This document shows positions 1-8,984 of a stretch of 64,000 nucleotides of DNA, in pieces. The stretch lies in assembly GCA_964594045.1 (NCBI GenBank), contig CAZQKR010000016.1, positions 1-64,000 of the forward strand. Direction: 5' to 3'. Origin of the DNA: UBA2365 sp964594045 (GTDB taxonomy: Bacteria; Bacteroidota; Bacteroidia; Chitinophagales; Saprospiraceae). The notes under the pieces are model-generated. The model was not told the DNA's origin, ran no database searches, and saw only the letters and a program-made list of their open reading frames with translations. The position numbers were made by a program, and so were the translations under genes. Position 1 is the first letter of the stretch; each line of letters starts with the position of its first letter.

Positions 1-202
1 ACACTATTTAACTGATTTATAATATTTTATATGAATATTAAGGAGCGACTATTTACTATTATTGGATAAATATTTTGGATATGATTTTGGAGAGATCTGT
101 CAGTTCATTGCATACCAGGAATGGATGGTTTCGATATAACAGGCAAAGCACGGTACATCATATCTTCAGGTTCAGATGAATTTTTAATTTTTATATTTCC
201 AG

Positions 203-1105
203 GTTGATCTTTCTTTTGGTATTCCTGAGATCTATTATCATGTGGTAGCGCTGGATTATAATTACAATAATTCTGAATCGAGCGATCATATCGCCCTTAT
301 CAGACCAGACCTGATCCCACCTTCCCGGCCCTTGCTGTCGCATGTGATTCCGACCAAACAAGGGATGAGGATCGCATGGAGATTGAGTCAGGATCGGGAT
401 GTAAAAATCCATTATCTGCAAAGGAAGCTGGCGGGGGCAACTGCATGGAGTAGCGTTGTAGCTATTGCTGACACTGCTGATTTTCCACCTTTGCCATTGG
501 CTCCCGGGGAAATTCGTCCTTCAAATTACATCGATAGTACTTCGTTGTTGCGGACTACTTACCAATATAGGTTATATGTGACGGATCACAGCGGCAATGT
601 CGCCCTCTCCGACATCATCTCCGTCCAGCCATTCGATGATGGTATGCGCGGAAAGATCGGGTATCTGCGCGGCGTGCAACTGCCTGGCTCTTCCTCTGCA
701 GCCAGCCTGTACACGCAGCAGGGACTGATCAATCCCTTTATCCCCAATGGTAATACCAACATTGATGCCTTCAGGATCATCGAACTGAGGTGGTATTATC
801 AGACAGAGTTCTTGTCCTCACTGATGGAATTCAAGATCTACTACAGGTTTACGCAGAACAGCCCGGGTGCTCCGGGAGATCCTGATCCGAGAGGCTGGCA
901 ATTAGTCAAGACACTCTCTGTGGCGGATGCGCTGGAAATGGCCGGAGCAATGAATTTCGATGGGTATGCCTTTGTCCACGACCTCGGCATCCGCGCCAAT
1001 GAAGTCTCCCTCCAAAACACAGAATACCGCATTGTCGCCTACCACCGGGACGGAGGCAACTCTCTCCCGGCTACGGTGATCGTTGGGAATCCGGGAGGGA
1101 ATTGA
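203..1105 (+). pseudogene. C-terminal fragment of an Fn3-like surface protein, copy A
   Basis: An open frame runs in from about base 203 without a convincing start (the first usable codon is GTG at 242) and ends in the motif VIVGNPGGN. The protein looks like the tail of a large secreted protein with fibronectin-III-like beta repeats: it alternates short Tyr/Val/Ile-rich strands with lines such as TTYQYRLYVTDHSGN and NTEYRIVAYHRDGGN. No signal peptide or T9SS tail is visible. The frame hits a stop upstream near base 190, so the rest of the gene is lost or lies outside. Bases 590-1105 recur almost identically at 8992-9622, in both cases directly upstream of a secreted toxin gene. The DNA is more GC-rich than the toxins behind it. 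I infer it is the constant partner or recombination anchor of the toxin cassettes. The Fn3 assignment is by look only. Confidence 0.6.
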
Positions 1106-1176
1106 GTATGAAAACTTTTAATTATCTGACTTTGATCTGATTGAATTCCATTCATTTCATAATAAATATTATATAT

Positions 1177-3711
1177 ATGAAAAACAATGCTAATATAGTT
1201 TTTTTGTTCTTATTCATTTTTTTTTCTGAGTTTTTAAGCGGACAAAATCCCATAGAGTTTAAAGATTTTTTGGGAATTCAGGAACAAAGTTGTAAGGACG
1301 AAGTAATAGAAAGTGCAATTGGTTTAAGAGAAAAATTAACCAATAATGGTTCTGGGGTATATATCGCTCTTGCCAACGTTTATGCACCCAGTGTTTATAT
1401 GAATAAAGTGGAAGGTCTGAATGCAATGGAAAAAGTTACTTTGGACCATTTAAATTCAAATCACCAAAACTACATTGTTTACTTAGCAAAAGTGAATGAT
1501 GAAAATGGAAGTATTGATATAAAACTTCACTTTAAACTTGCTTCCGATAAATATCATAATGGATGCCTTGACCGATTAGACCTGGTAAAAAACCACATTA
1601 ATAAAACATTAAAGGATGAAGTCAATAAGGATGGTGTAAGAATCGCTGATATAGGATGTATCGTAAATAAATCTATGTCAGAATTCAGTGAATTCCTTGG
1701 ATCAGGCTGTGCAAATAATCAGGAAATCATCAATACCTGGTTTTTGACAAATGAATTTGAAAATATACAGCTACCTGGCTTTACGCTTGACTATGGTAAT
1801 CCGGAACGCGGAATTCAAGAATTGATCAGCTCTTCCAGATCCTTTTGTTCCATGATAATAGATTATACTCAGGGAGAACTAAAATGCGAAATCGGTAATA
1901 CAGGATTAGTTGCAATGAACGAATTCTTATCCGGTGTCCAGCTACCTTCCTCATTTAGAATAATCATTACGGACAAGTACATCGCTCCTGAACTATTAAC
2001 TCAAATTGAAGATCAGGAATACAATAGTTCAGAAGGTCCATTTTGTGAAGCAGTCGTATGGTTTCATTTTACTGAAAAATTTCAGGGAGAGGGAGATCAG
2101 GTTTTTATTAAAGTAGATCGAAAGGATAATGCCGAATGCTATGAGGGTTGTTTCACATATGAAGAATTAAAAACAAAATACAAAAGCTCATCACCTCCGT
2201 TCTCAAATATTAAATCCATAGACTGGCGTTTGTATCAGTATAAAGATCAAATAATTGATATCATAAAATCCGGAGAGGGACTCGGATTGGATTTTCAAAA
2301 TCAACAGCAATTGGAGTATTATGCAGGTATTGTTTCCGGATATACTGATGCATTAATTGACGACATTGATTTTATCAGTTTGATCATGCAAATGACTTAT
2401 GATTTTGGTAGCGAATATGCCCCCTGGTCAATTATCTGGTGGTCTGAAACCATTATAAGAGTTAATAATAAGAGAAATTTATATAATGCCATATGTGAGA
2501 AATGGGATGATACTTATGAATTTTGGAAAAGTCTGAGTAATAATGCCATGGTATTTATGCACCCAGTTACAAGCCAAACCGTGATCAATGCCATGTTCCC
2601 TACATTTGTTGTAATAATGGATCGGGTATTTGTTCAGGTTCTTGATGGTATTAAAGACTGGAGAGACAAAATTATATTTAAAGAAGGCAGTTTCGAAGCC
2701 GGTTATGCTCAAGGCCAGCTTTTAACCATTCTGATCCCGGGAGGAGCTTTATTTAAAGGGATTAGTAAGGGGACAAAAGTTATCAGGGAAAGTAAGAATG
2801 TCATTGGTGAGCTTACAGAACATATCGCAAAACAAATTGATGATGATGCAGCAAAAGCGATTGGGGAGAAAATAGCTATTTCATTACCTGATTTATATAA
2901 AAAATTAGGACCTAATACCAAGGTGTGGTTTAAAGGGAATATGCCCTCATGGATTATTCGAAGATTAGCCACAATGTCAGATGAAGCATTAGTTTTTTTT
3001 GAAGATGCTATAACAAGATTTCCAAACCTAAAATCCGAATGGATAAACACTCCAAAAATGTTTACTTTTGCAGAGAATTTGCAGAAAGACTGGTGGGCAA
3101 AATATGGATTAGGAGGCCTTTCAAAAAGAACAAATGGAGGTATAACTACTGAAATGAAAAAGTTAATTGGAGAAACTGAAGTCGTAACCAATGGCATAAA
3201 GACAAAGTTAAAACAATTTACAATAGGAGATGAAGCAGCTGGTACAATAGGTAGGGCTTTTGATGATGAGATTATTGGGAGATTGAAAAACTCATTTGGA
3301 TCGGGAGATTTTAGTAACTTTCCTCCATCAGTCAGGACATCCTTTCAAGATGCATATAATCAAGGCTATAAATTAGTAACAAACGAACCTAGATTATCCA
3401 TAAATGGTCAAAACTTTGACCCTGATATTTTGTTTGTAAAAACGAATGTAGTACAAGGTATAACAGTTACAGACATAAAATACATCGATGTTAAGTATCT
3501 TGACGATGTCCCTTTCAATAGTGGAGGTCAATCTGCCGTAAAAGCGGCAGTCTTAGCTAATGGAAGTACAACAGTGGTAAATACAACAAATGCGAATCTG
3601 TTTGATGAAATTGCTCAAGCTGCAATTCCAAATACATCAGGAAATTTAACAATCACGTCGGTGGAAAAACTTTCAATACAGGTTTCAGATTTAGGTATAA
3701 TAATACAATAA
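1177..3711 (+). CDS. Secreted polymorphic toxin 1 with PD-(D/E)XK-like nuclease tip
   Basis: The ATG at 1177 gives a clean signal peptide (KNNANIVFLFLFIFF, cleavage near SGQ) and an 844-residue protein. Residues 1-350 form a Cys-containing trunk that resembles residues 1-340 of the toxin at 9661. A middle segment has the small-residue-rich hydrophobic patches typical of Bacteroidota pre-toxin regions (YYAGIVSGYTDALIDDID and GYAQGQLLTILIPGGALF). The last 150 residues carry F-D-D-E at 695-698, D-P-D at 748-750 and I-D-V-K at 770-773, a spacing compatible with a PD-(D/E)XK nuclease. An immunity-like gene follows after 5 bp. The C-terminal 110 residues are homologous to the broken module at 4515-5029, which supports an exchangeable toxin tip. 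I infer it is exported by Sec and attacks neighbour nucleic acid; the catalytic assignment is tentative. Confidence 0.65.
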   Translation: MKNNANIVFLFLFIFFSEFLSGQNPIEFKDFLGIQEQSCKDEVIESAIGLREKLTNNGSGVYIALANVYAPSVYMNKVEGLNAMEKVTLDHLNSNHQNYIVYLAKVNDENGSIDIKLHFKLASDKYHNGCLDRLDLVKNHINKTLKDEVNKDGVRIADIGCIVNKSMSEFSEFLGSGCANNQEIINTWFLTNEFENIQLPGFTLDYGNPERGIQELISSSRSFCSMIIDYTQGELKCEIGNTGLVAMNEFLSGVQLPSSFRIIITDKYIAPELLTQIEDQEYNSSEGPFCEAVVWFHFTEKFQGEGDQVFIKVDRKDNAECYEGCFTYEELKTKYKSSSPPFSNIKSIDWRLYQYKDQIIDIIKSGEGLGLDFQNQQQLEYYAGIVSGYTDALIDDIDFISLIMQMTYDFGSEYAPWSIIWWSETIIRVNNKRNLYNAICEKWDDTYEFWKSLSNNAMVFMHPVTSQTVINAMFPTFVVIMDRVFVQVLDGIKDWRDKIIFKEGSFEAGYAQGQLLTILIPGGALFKGISKGTKVIRESKNVIGELTEHIAKQIDDDAAKAIGEKIAISLPDLYKKLGPNTKVWFKGNMPSWIIRRLATMSDEALVFFEDAITRFPNLKSEWINTPKMFTFAENLQKDWWAKYGLGGLSKRTNGGITTEMKKLIGETEVVTNGIKTKLKQFTIGDEAAGTIGRAFDDEIIGRLKNSFGSGDFSNFPPSVRTSFQDAYNQGYKLVTNEPRLSINGQNFDPDILFVKTNVVQGITVTDIKYIDVKYLDDVPFNSGGQSAVKAAVLANGSTTVVNTTNANLFDEIAQAAIPNTSGNLTITSVEKLSIQVSDLGIIIQ

Positions 3712-3716
3712 AAAAT

Positions 3717-4502
3717 ATGAGTAAAGAAGAAATTGACATCAAACTTAAAAATATTTTACTAAATATAACTCAATTACCAAACGAAAAAATATTTACAGTT
3801 ACACAGTTTGAGGAATGGGGACATGTAAATTTTAATTTTGGGAGAGGATTTGTAAATTTAACATCAAATGAATTTTCATGTTCGCTAATTGCAGAAATTA
3901 GAATTACAGTTTTAGAAAATATTTGGGATGATTTTGCCATTGAACTTGATTTATTCCAGCCAGTTCATAGTGGTGGATATATATCTGAAAGACTTTTACA
4001 ATTAGATGGGCCAATTACTTACATTTTTGGGCCTTCACATTTCTTAAAAGAAGGTATTCATTTTGTGAATTTTGAAGATAGAAACAAGAAATTTTTTAAT
4101 TTTCCAATTTCAGAGACAGGGTTTAATCAAGTAAAAGAAAAATATACCTGGATTTACCACGAACTATTCCTTCCAAAACTCAAAGAGACTTTAGACATTA
4201 AATTTTTGGATAGCACCATCAATGATAAAGTGGAAATGATAGATGGTACAGATTCAGACTTTTTCCTTAATGTCCATGGACTCATTTTCAGAAGGATTAT
4301 TTTAGCAAAGTTGAGTGGAAATCCTTTGTATAATGATATATGTGATTATCATCGAAGTAAAATGCCAGCAATAGTTGAAATGGCAGAAACTTATAATATG
4401 CCACAACTTAAAAAATTTCCTTTAGTTTTAGATACTGTAATTGAGAGACTTAAAAATGTAAAACCACTCAAAGACTTACGTCTTATATTAAATCTACCTT
4501 AA
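3717..4502 (+). CDS. Putative immunity protein for toxin 1
   Basis: This 261-residue cytoplasmic protein has no signal peptide and starts 5 bp after the toxin stop codon, the usual place for the cognate immunity gene. It matches no family I can name. It begins with a helical segment, has a beta-rich, aromatic middle, and ends in a helical part with the pattern RRIILAKLSGNPLYNDI. The genes at 5036, 6167 and 6928 carry comparable C-terminal patterns (LVAREAGNPRAKEI, IAAKLINSPYLNHL, YLLHLAGCMERYEE), so the four look like diverged members of one immunity family. Function is inferred from context. Confidence 0.6.
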   Translation: MSKEEIDIKLKNILLNITQLPNEKIFTVTQFEEWGHVNFNFGRGFVNLTSNEFSCSLIAEIRITVLENIWDDFAIELDLFQPVHSGGYISERLLQLDGPITYIFGPSHFLKEGIHFVNFEDRNKKFFNFPISETGFNQVKEKYTWIYHELFLPKLKETLDIKFLDSTINDKVEMIDGTDSDFFLNVHGLIFRRIILAKLSGNPLYNDICDYHRSKMPAIVEMAETYNMPQLKKFPLVLDTVIERLKNVKPLKDLRLILNLP

Positions 4503-4514
4503 TTTTTACTTTTT

Positions 4515-5029
4515 TCGAGAGTACAATAAAGGTTTATTGTATGCTATTGGCACTATAGACATCATTTCATGGCAAGATGTTTGATGACATCATGGTGGTA
4601 AAATCAGAAATAGGTGGGCTGATAGTAATTTTCAAGAGTTATCGAAAGCAGTAGAGCAAAGATTAAAAAATCTTAAAAGATGAAGGTTATGAGCTCGTAA
4701 TTAAGCCCAAAGTAAGTATCAATGGAAATACACCAGAACCTGATTTGCTTTTCATTAAAAAGAAGCCTAATGGAGAATTAGACTTTGATAATGCAATATA
4801 TATAGACAATAAATATGTGGAAACGGTGAATTTTACTCCACCTCAACAACAAATCGTCAATAATGTGACAAGCGGAAGTCCTGCAGAAGTGGTGACAACT
4901 CAAGGTTTTTTCACAGAAGGAACTTTTATTGAAATACCGCCAAATACACCCATCAAAATAAAGCAGGTAGAAATTTTTACCACCAGCTTAGATGATACCA
5001 GCATGATTATTGTTAATAAAAAACCGTAA
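4515..5029 (+). pseudogene. Orphan toxin tip related to toxin 1, frameshifted
   Basis: Read across frames, this stretch gives a shorter cousin of the end of toxin 1. It has F-D-D-I near 4580, then an alpha-helical piece, then GYELV...KVSINGNTPEPDLLF and IYIDNKY, aligning with GYKLV...RLSINGQNFDPDILF and YIDVKY of toxin 1. At least two frame breaks are visible, one near 4600 and one at the A-rich stretch near 4675, and there is no start codon or trunk. The last 94 codons (4745-5029) remain open. An immunity-like gene starts 6 bp later. This is the displaced-tip-plus-immunity arrangement known from polymorphic toxin loci. It could still donate sequence by recombination, although its own frame is broken. 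Confidence 0.65.
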
Positions 5030-5035
5030 TAAGAT

Positions 5036-5680
5036 ATGAGAAAAGTAGTAAAACAATTTGTCAAGGAATGGCAAAAAAGATGGCCATTATTGAAAATGGA
5101 ATATGAGGGTGGTCTAGTAATTGATAATGATAATGTGTTTTATAGACTGGATTTAAATTTCAGGAGACTTGGTGGTAATAATTATTTTCAACAAATAATG
5201 AGCATAGATCATAAATCAATAGAAAGTAAATGGTCTGACTATGGAGATATTCTAGGGAATAAATCAAATTCAACAACTACTTTATTTTTCTCACCTTATG
5301 ACTATTGCCCACAATTTCACGATCGTGGTTGGGGTTACCGATGGGACGAATGGCTTCAACACGATTCAGAGGAAAATATAATCAATGGAATAATTGATGA
5401 ATATAGTATTCCGTTATTCAAGAAGTATACATCCATCATAGAAGTGGATAAAAGAATAAATGCCACTGATGATTTCAGTGAATGTATGAAGCTTTCAAAT
5501 CAAGGAGGCCTTCCATTCAGAAAGGTCTTAGTAGCGAGAGAAGCTGGCAACCCGCGGGCCAAAGAGATAGAGGACAATATGCGGAATTGGTGCGAATTTA
5601 CCTATAGTATGGAAGGTGCTACTGATTCAGATAGAGCATATTTATATGTTTTTGAAGAATTGTTTGGCAAAGGGAGATAG
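5036..5680 (+). CDS. Putative immunity protein (orphan cassette)
   Basis: The protein has 214 residues, no signal peptide, and starts 6 bp after the broken toxin tip at 4515-5029. It begins MRKVVKQFVKEW, close to the start of the gene at 6928 (MRKNEVFKFVKEW). Towards the C-terminus it shows LVAREAGNPRAKEI, which lines up with the C-terminal block of the immunity-like genes at 3717 and 6167. Acidic and aromatic residues are frequent, as in many nuclease inhibitors. It is intact while its partner tip is decayed, which fits selection to keep immunity against relatives that still carry that tip. The function is contextual inference. Confidence 0.55.
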   Translation: MRKVVKQFVKEWQKRWPLLKMEYEGGLVIDNDNVFYRLDLNFRRLGGNNYFQQIMSIDHKSIESKWSDYGDILGNKSNSTTTLFFSPYDYCPQFHDRGWGYRWDEWLQHDSEENIINGIIDEYSIPLFKKYTSIIEVDKRINATDDFSECMKLSNQGGLPFRKVLVAREAGNPRAKEIEDNMRNWCEFTYSMEGATDSDRAYLYVFEELFGKGR

Positions 5681-5803
5681 ATTATCTTTATGTTAAAATA
5701 AACGATAAAGATTGAATAAAACAAAAAGTATATTAATATGTCAATGTCTCTTTAAAGCTATTGAACAATCCTCAAATCTACCCTCAATTGGGATAGTTAA
5801 ACG

Positions 5804-6154
5804 GTTGACCTTCGAAGTTATGGGAATCAAAGTAAGATTTATTTAAATTGCAAAGACGCATCTGGGAAATTCTACTTAGGTGAAGCCATATTTAGAACAA
5901 AAAACAAAAACTGGGAAGCAGATTGGCTCATTAGTGCTACTGACAACTAAAAACTAGTCTTTCTCATATTCCAAAACAATGATGTAAATTCTAATGTTTT
6001 GAAAGCAACTAATAGTGATAAGGAGGGTGAATTAGCTAAAATATGTTTAAATAATAATACCACAATATTATTTGCTGATGTTGAAGCGGTTAAATTATTA
6101 GGTAGTGCAGCAGATAGTCAGGTAGTAAAAACCATAGTTAACCTTAAACCTTAA
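5804..6154 (+). pseudogene. Second orphan toxin-module remnant
   Basis: One frame can be followed from 5804 to a stop at 6152-6154 with a single internal TAA at 5948. It reads as protein-like sequence (for example GKFYLGEAIFRTKN and NNTTILFADVEAVKLLG). No start codon, signal peptide or recognisable family is present. It lies between two immunity-like genes and ends 12 bp before the next one, so the simplest reading is a decayed toxin tip left from an older cassette. It does not visibly match the tip of toxin 1 or toxin 2. The coding call rests only on the length of the frame and its position. Confidence 0.4.
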
Positions 6155-6166
6155 TTTTTATATAAT

Positions 6167-6886
6167 ATGTGTAAAAGGATAATACAAGAAAGATATCTGA
6201 AGTGGATTGGATCGTACTATCTTGATTTGGGGTATTATAAACATAAAAAAATAAGTAGCTATATCAAGAACGAATTTGAGGTATTCTTAGGACCAGATGC
6301 TGTTCATCCCGGAAGTATCACTTTAAGGCCAAAGTTTACCATTACGAATGATGATATTCAAACAATTCTTGAAAAGGTCTTTCCTGGTGAACTTGGTTTA
6401 TGCACTTTTTATCGTGTACAATCTATGGACCTTGCTTTTGAGTGTGGTATATTTGATGATAAAATCACACATTCACCGTTTAATTATTTTGGTTCAGGTT
6501 CATTATTTACAGGTGGCGGCGGCGGATCATATTATTATTCTATTGAAGAAGATACAGATTTAGAACCGATTTTAGATGATCATAAATATTTTATGGAAAA
6601 GGTGACATTTCCTTTATTTGATAAAATGAGTAACTTAGAAGGTATCGATCACTTTTTAAATGGTCGAATATTGGAAGGTGATATGGATTATTTCATGTCT
6701 GAAAAAAGACAAATGTTTCTAACAAAAGTAAATCAAAAAAGAGAAATTTTAAGTGGTCTTATTGCAGCTAAATTAATCAATAGTCCATATCTTAACCATC
6801 TATTGTTAAGATATAAGACCATGTGGGAAGGTAATAATTATATTTTAGATGATGTTGAAACATTAATGCTATATTTTAACAATTAG
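6167..6886 (+). CDS. Putative immunity protein (orphan cassette)
   Basis: This 239-residue soluble protein lies 12 bp after the remnant at 5804-6154. It has a glycine-rich turn (FTGGGGGSYYY) in the middle. Its helical C-terminal half carries FPLFDKMSN and IAAKLINSPYLNHLLLRY, matching in position the PLFKKYTS...LVAREAGNP block of the gene at 5036 and the RRIILAKLSGNP block at 3717. I recognise no named family. From position and resemblance I take it as an immunity protein whose toxin partner is lost. Confidence 0.5.
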   Translation: MCKRIIQERYLKWIGSYYLDLGYYKHKKISSYIKNEFEVFLGPDAVHPGSITLRPKFTITNDDIQTILEKVFPGELGLCTFYRVQSMDLAFECGIFDDKITHSPFNYFGSGSLFTGGGGGSYYYSIEEDTDLEPILDDHKYFMEKVTFPLFDKMSNLEGIDHFLNGRILEGDMDYFMSEKRQMFLTKVNQKREILSGLIAAKLINSPYLNHLLLRYKTMWEGNNYILDDVETLMLYFNN

Positions 6887-6927
6887 TAATTTATAATTAT
6901 GTATGAATTGAGTAAAAACAATAAAAT

Positions 6928-7629
6928 ATGAGAAAAAATGAAGTATTTAAATTTGTAAAAGAGTGGTTCAAAAGTAACCCAGTAAATTTCAACATTTCAT
7001 CAATTGAAGATTGTATAGTGTTTACTCAATCATCTGATAGACATAGTGCCGTTACAATATTTAGAGTTTATAGACAGAACATTATCAGGCCTGATGGCAA
7101 TTCAATATTACTTCCAGGTTTCGAAGCCTCCTTTGAAAAATTTATTATTCCAGAGTTAAAAGACAAAAATAAAAACTTAATGGATACAATTAGAATAGGA
7201 GGAGCCAATTTCCGCATTAAGCAGAATTTATCACAGGATCCCATAGAAACAGAAGCACAATTGTTGGTCTATTTAGAACACATAAGTAACTATCTCAATT
7301 ATGTTGAGGCAGAATATTACATACCATTTCAGGATTGGCAAAATATAGGTCTTTACATCAATGGATTTGCCTTTCCGGAGAATGCAGCACCGTATATTCC
7401 ATTTGCAGCTTTAAGTGGGAAAGTCCCCGTTAACTTCTTTAAACAAATATACTTGCTTCATTTAGCAGGATGTATGGAAAGATATGAGGAATATAAAATA
7501 GGTTTATTAAAGAGAATAAATCTGATTGCAGAACAGAATCTTGCTGATCCACAATCGATAGAATTATATATCAAGAATTTGAATTTATTAGTAGATTATC
7601 TTGATAATGGCAAGGAGTATTGGTTATAA
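6928..7629 (+). CDS. Putative immunity protein (orphan cassette)
   Basis: The protein has 233 residues and no signal or membrane segment. Its N-terminus (MRKNEVFKFVKEWFKSNP) resembles that of the gene at 5036. A weaker version of the family C-terminal block appears as YLLHLAGCMERYEEYKIGLL. It is the last gene of the first cassette series and is followed immediately by a fragment of an Rpn-type nuclease on the other strand. No toxin remnant lies directly upstream, only 41 bp of spacer after the previous immunity gene. This suggests stacking of immunity genes without toxins. Function is inferred. Confidence 0.5.
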   Translation: MRKNEVFKFVKEWFKSNPVNFNISSIEDCIVFTQSSDRHSAVTIFRVYRQNIIRPDGNSILLPGFEASFEKFIIPELKDKNKNLMDTIRIGGANFRIKQNLSQDPIETEAQLLVYLEHISNYLNYVEAEYYIPFQDWQNIGLYINGFAFPENAAPYIPFAALSGKVPVNFFKQIYLLHLAGCMERYEEYKIGLLKRINLIAEQNLADPQSIELYIKNLNLLVDYLDNGKEYWL

Positions 7630-7765
7630 AATTAATACTATTTACCTTGATGGTGAAGTATTCCGGAAATAATTGAGCCGGAACGATTTTGTTGAAAATC
7701 TGCTGTTGATGCGCAGATAATATACACTCATCTTTTAGATGTAAACCCAGGAAATCCATATTCTG
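7630..7765 (-). pseudogene. Short remnant of an Rpn-type nuclease gene
   Basis: On the minus strand this stretch encodes a piece with SAHQQQIFNKIVPAQLFPEYF, matching the middle of the larger Rpn copies (SAHQQQIFNKIVPGELFPEYY at 8130-8210). DNA similarity to 8119-8245 is obvious but decayed. It is a third, partial copy of the same element, abutting the larger copy behind it. Confidence 0.7.
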
Positions 7766-7777
7766 AGCATGGTTCGA

Positions 7778-8880
7778 TCACATTTTTCCATGCTCCTTCA
7801 AAATCCTGACCACCTCAGCCTCTGAGAGCTTGGTGATCCGGGCAATTCTTGTGATATCAAGCCCGTCATCATAACTGCTAAGAATGATCTCTATTTTCCC
7901 TTCCAGTTTCCCTTCCAGTTTGGCAGTGTCAATCATGCTTTTGGAGATTTTTACATCCTTGAGGTATTGGTCGTATTGTTGTCTTGCTGTTGTATCCATT
8001 TTATCGTACATTAATCGTTCTTCTACTTTTTTTAAGCCTCTGGCTTTGAATCTTTCAGGCAGCTCTGTGTTTTTTAAATAATAAATCCATTCATCCAGAC
8101 TGTTTTTGGCATCATCATCAAAATTATTTACCTTGATGATGTAGTATTCCGGGAATAATTCACCTGGAACGATTTTGTTGAAAATCTGCTGCTGATGGGC
8201 AGATAATAACAATTCATCCTCCTTATGAATTCCACTGAATTCCATTTTTCCCCGATATACATAATCCATTCCCTGACCAAGGTCGAAGTAAAGTATGTTG
8301 ACCGAATAGACCTTCCTGACTTTGTCATAAGCATCACCTTCTGTCATATATTCGGTGATGACTTTGGACGTTCCGAACAACATCCGCTGGAAATAATCGA
8401 TTTCAGCATAATACTGAACCTCAATAATGATCAGTTCTTTACGGTCATTTTCACACATCAGGTCAACCCGGTTGTACTCAGGAATTGTAAAAAAATAAGA
8501 TATGCAGAATTGGCGAAGTAATTTTGTTCTTTTTCAAGGCGTGAATGAGGCGAATAGCCTTAGCTATTTAACGAGTTTACAACGCAGAAAAAGGGCAAAA
8601 GAACAAGCCAAAATGTATAGGTTATTTCTTTACAATTCCTTACCCTCCTCATTTTCCTTGTTGCTCTCTGATTCCAGCAAATGAAGTATGACTATATCTT
8701 CACCGATCAACTCTGTCAAAAAACCTTCCAATATATCGAAATTGGCTTTTTGCCTGAGCAGACGTTTCGGTTATTAACTTTAGAAAGCCTGGAGTTTATT
8801 TTCGATCAGATGCTGACAGACAAATCAGTTAATTCAATGGATAAAGATTTAAACATGTGTTGAACTGATTTGGCTCGTCA
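7778..8880 (-). pseudogene. Rpn/PD-(D/E)XK nuclease-family transposase, copy 1, interrupted
   Basis: The minus strand encodes a protein of the Bacteroidota Rpn-like family (PD-(D/E)XK nuclease family transposase, PDDEXK_2 group; recombination-promoting nuclease relatives). From the N-terminal side it has RQKANFDILEGFLTELIGED, HLLESESNKENE, then ENDRKELIIIEVQ (the E-x-Q of the nuclease core), FQRMLFGTSKVITEY, YFDLGQG, and LDEWIYYLKNTELPERF. The part from 8458 to 7778 is still open (226 codons). The N-terminal part is separated from it by a 159-bp inverted-repeat insert at 8481-8639. Upstream of RQKANF the frame meets stops. The same broken upstream sequence occurs in copy 2, so the gene was already damaged when duplicated. 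It sits head-on against the toxin cassettes. Confidence 0.75.
8481..8639. mobile_element. 159-bp MITE-like element inside Rpn copy 1
   Basis: The insert is bounded by an 18-bp inverted repeat: GGAATTGTAAAAAAATAA at the left, and the reverse complement of GGAATTGTAAAGAAATAA at the right (one mismatch). Copy 2 of the same gene (around 14090) lacks the insert. There is no room for a transposase. I could not define a clean target-site duplication. Confidence 0.7.
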
Positions 8881-8883
8881 GTA
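8864..8883. repeat. Palindromic element upstream of Rpn copy 1
   Basis: ACTGATTTGGCTCGTCAGTA has complementary arms ACTGA/TCAGT. The same motif recurs upstream of Rpn copy 2 (near 14320-14338, first arm ATTGA). Its CTGAT...CGTCAGTAT arms also match the hairpins at 34750-34812 and the insert at 9368-9481. Confidence 0.5.
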
Positions 8884-8984
8884 TGATCGCCCAATCAAAA
8901 CTGACTAATGTTCGTTTAGCCATCGCATATTATTTGATATAACAACAAAAATAAAAAAATAATTCGAAGCTGGTATAAAAAACA

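Noticed and set aside
8225..8863. Several plus-strand frames opposite Rpn copy 1 (and the same opposite copy 2)
   Set aside because: They are shadows of the Rpn pseudogenes and of the inserted element; the minus strand carries the family motifs.
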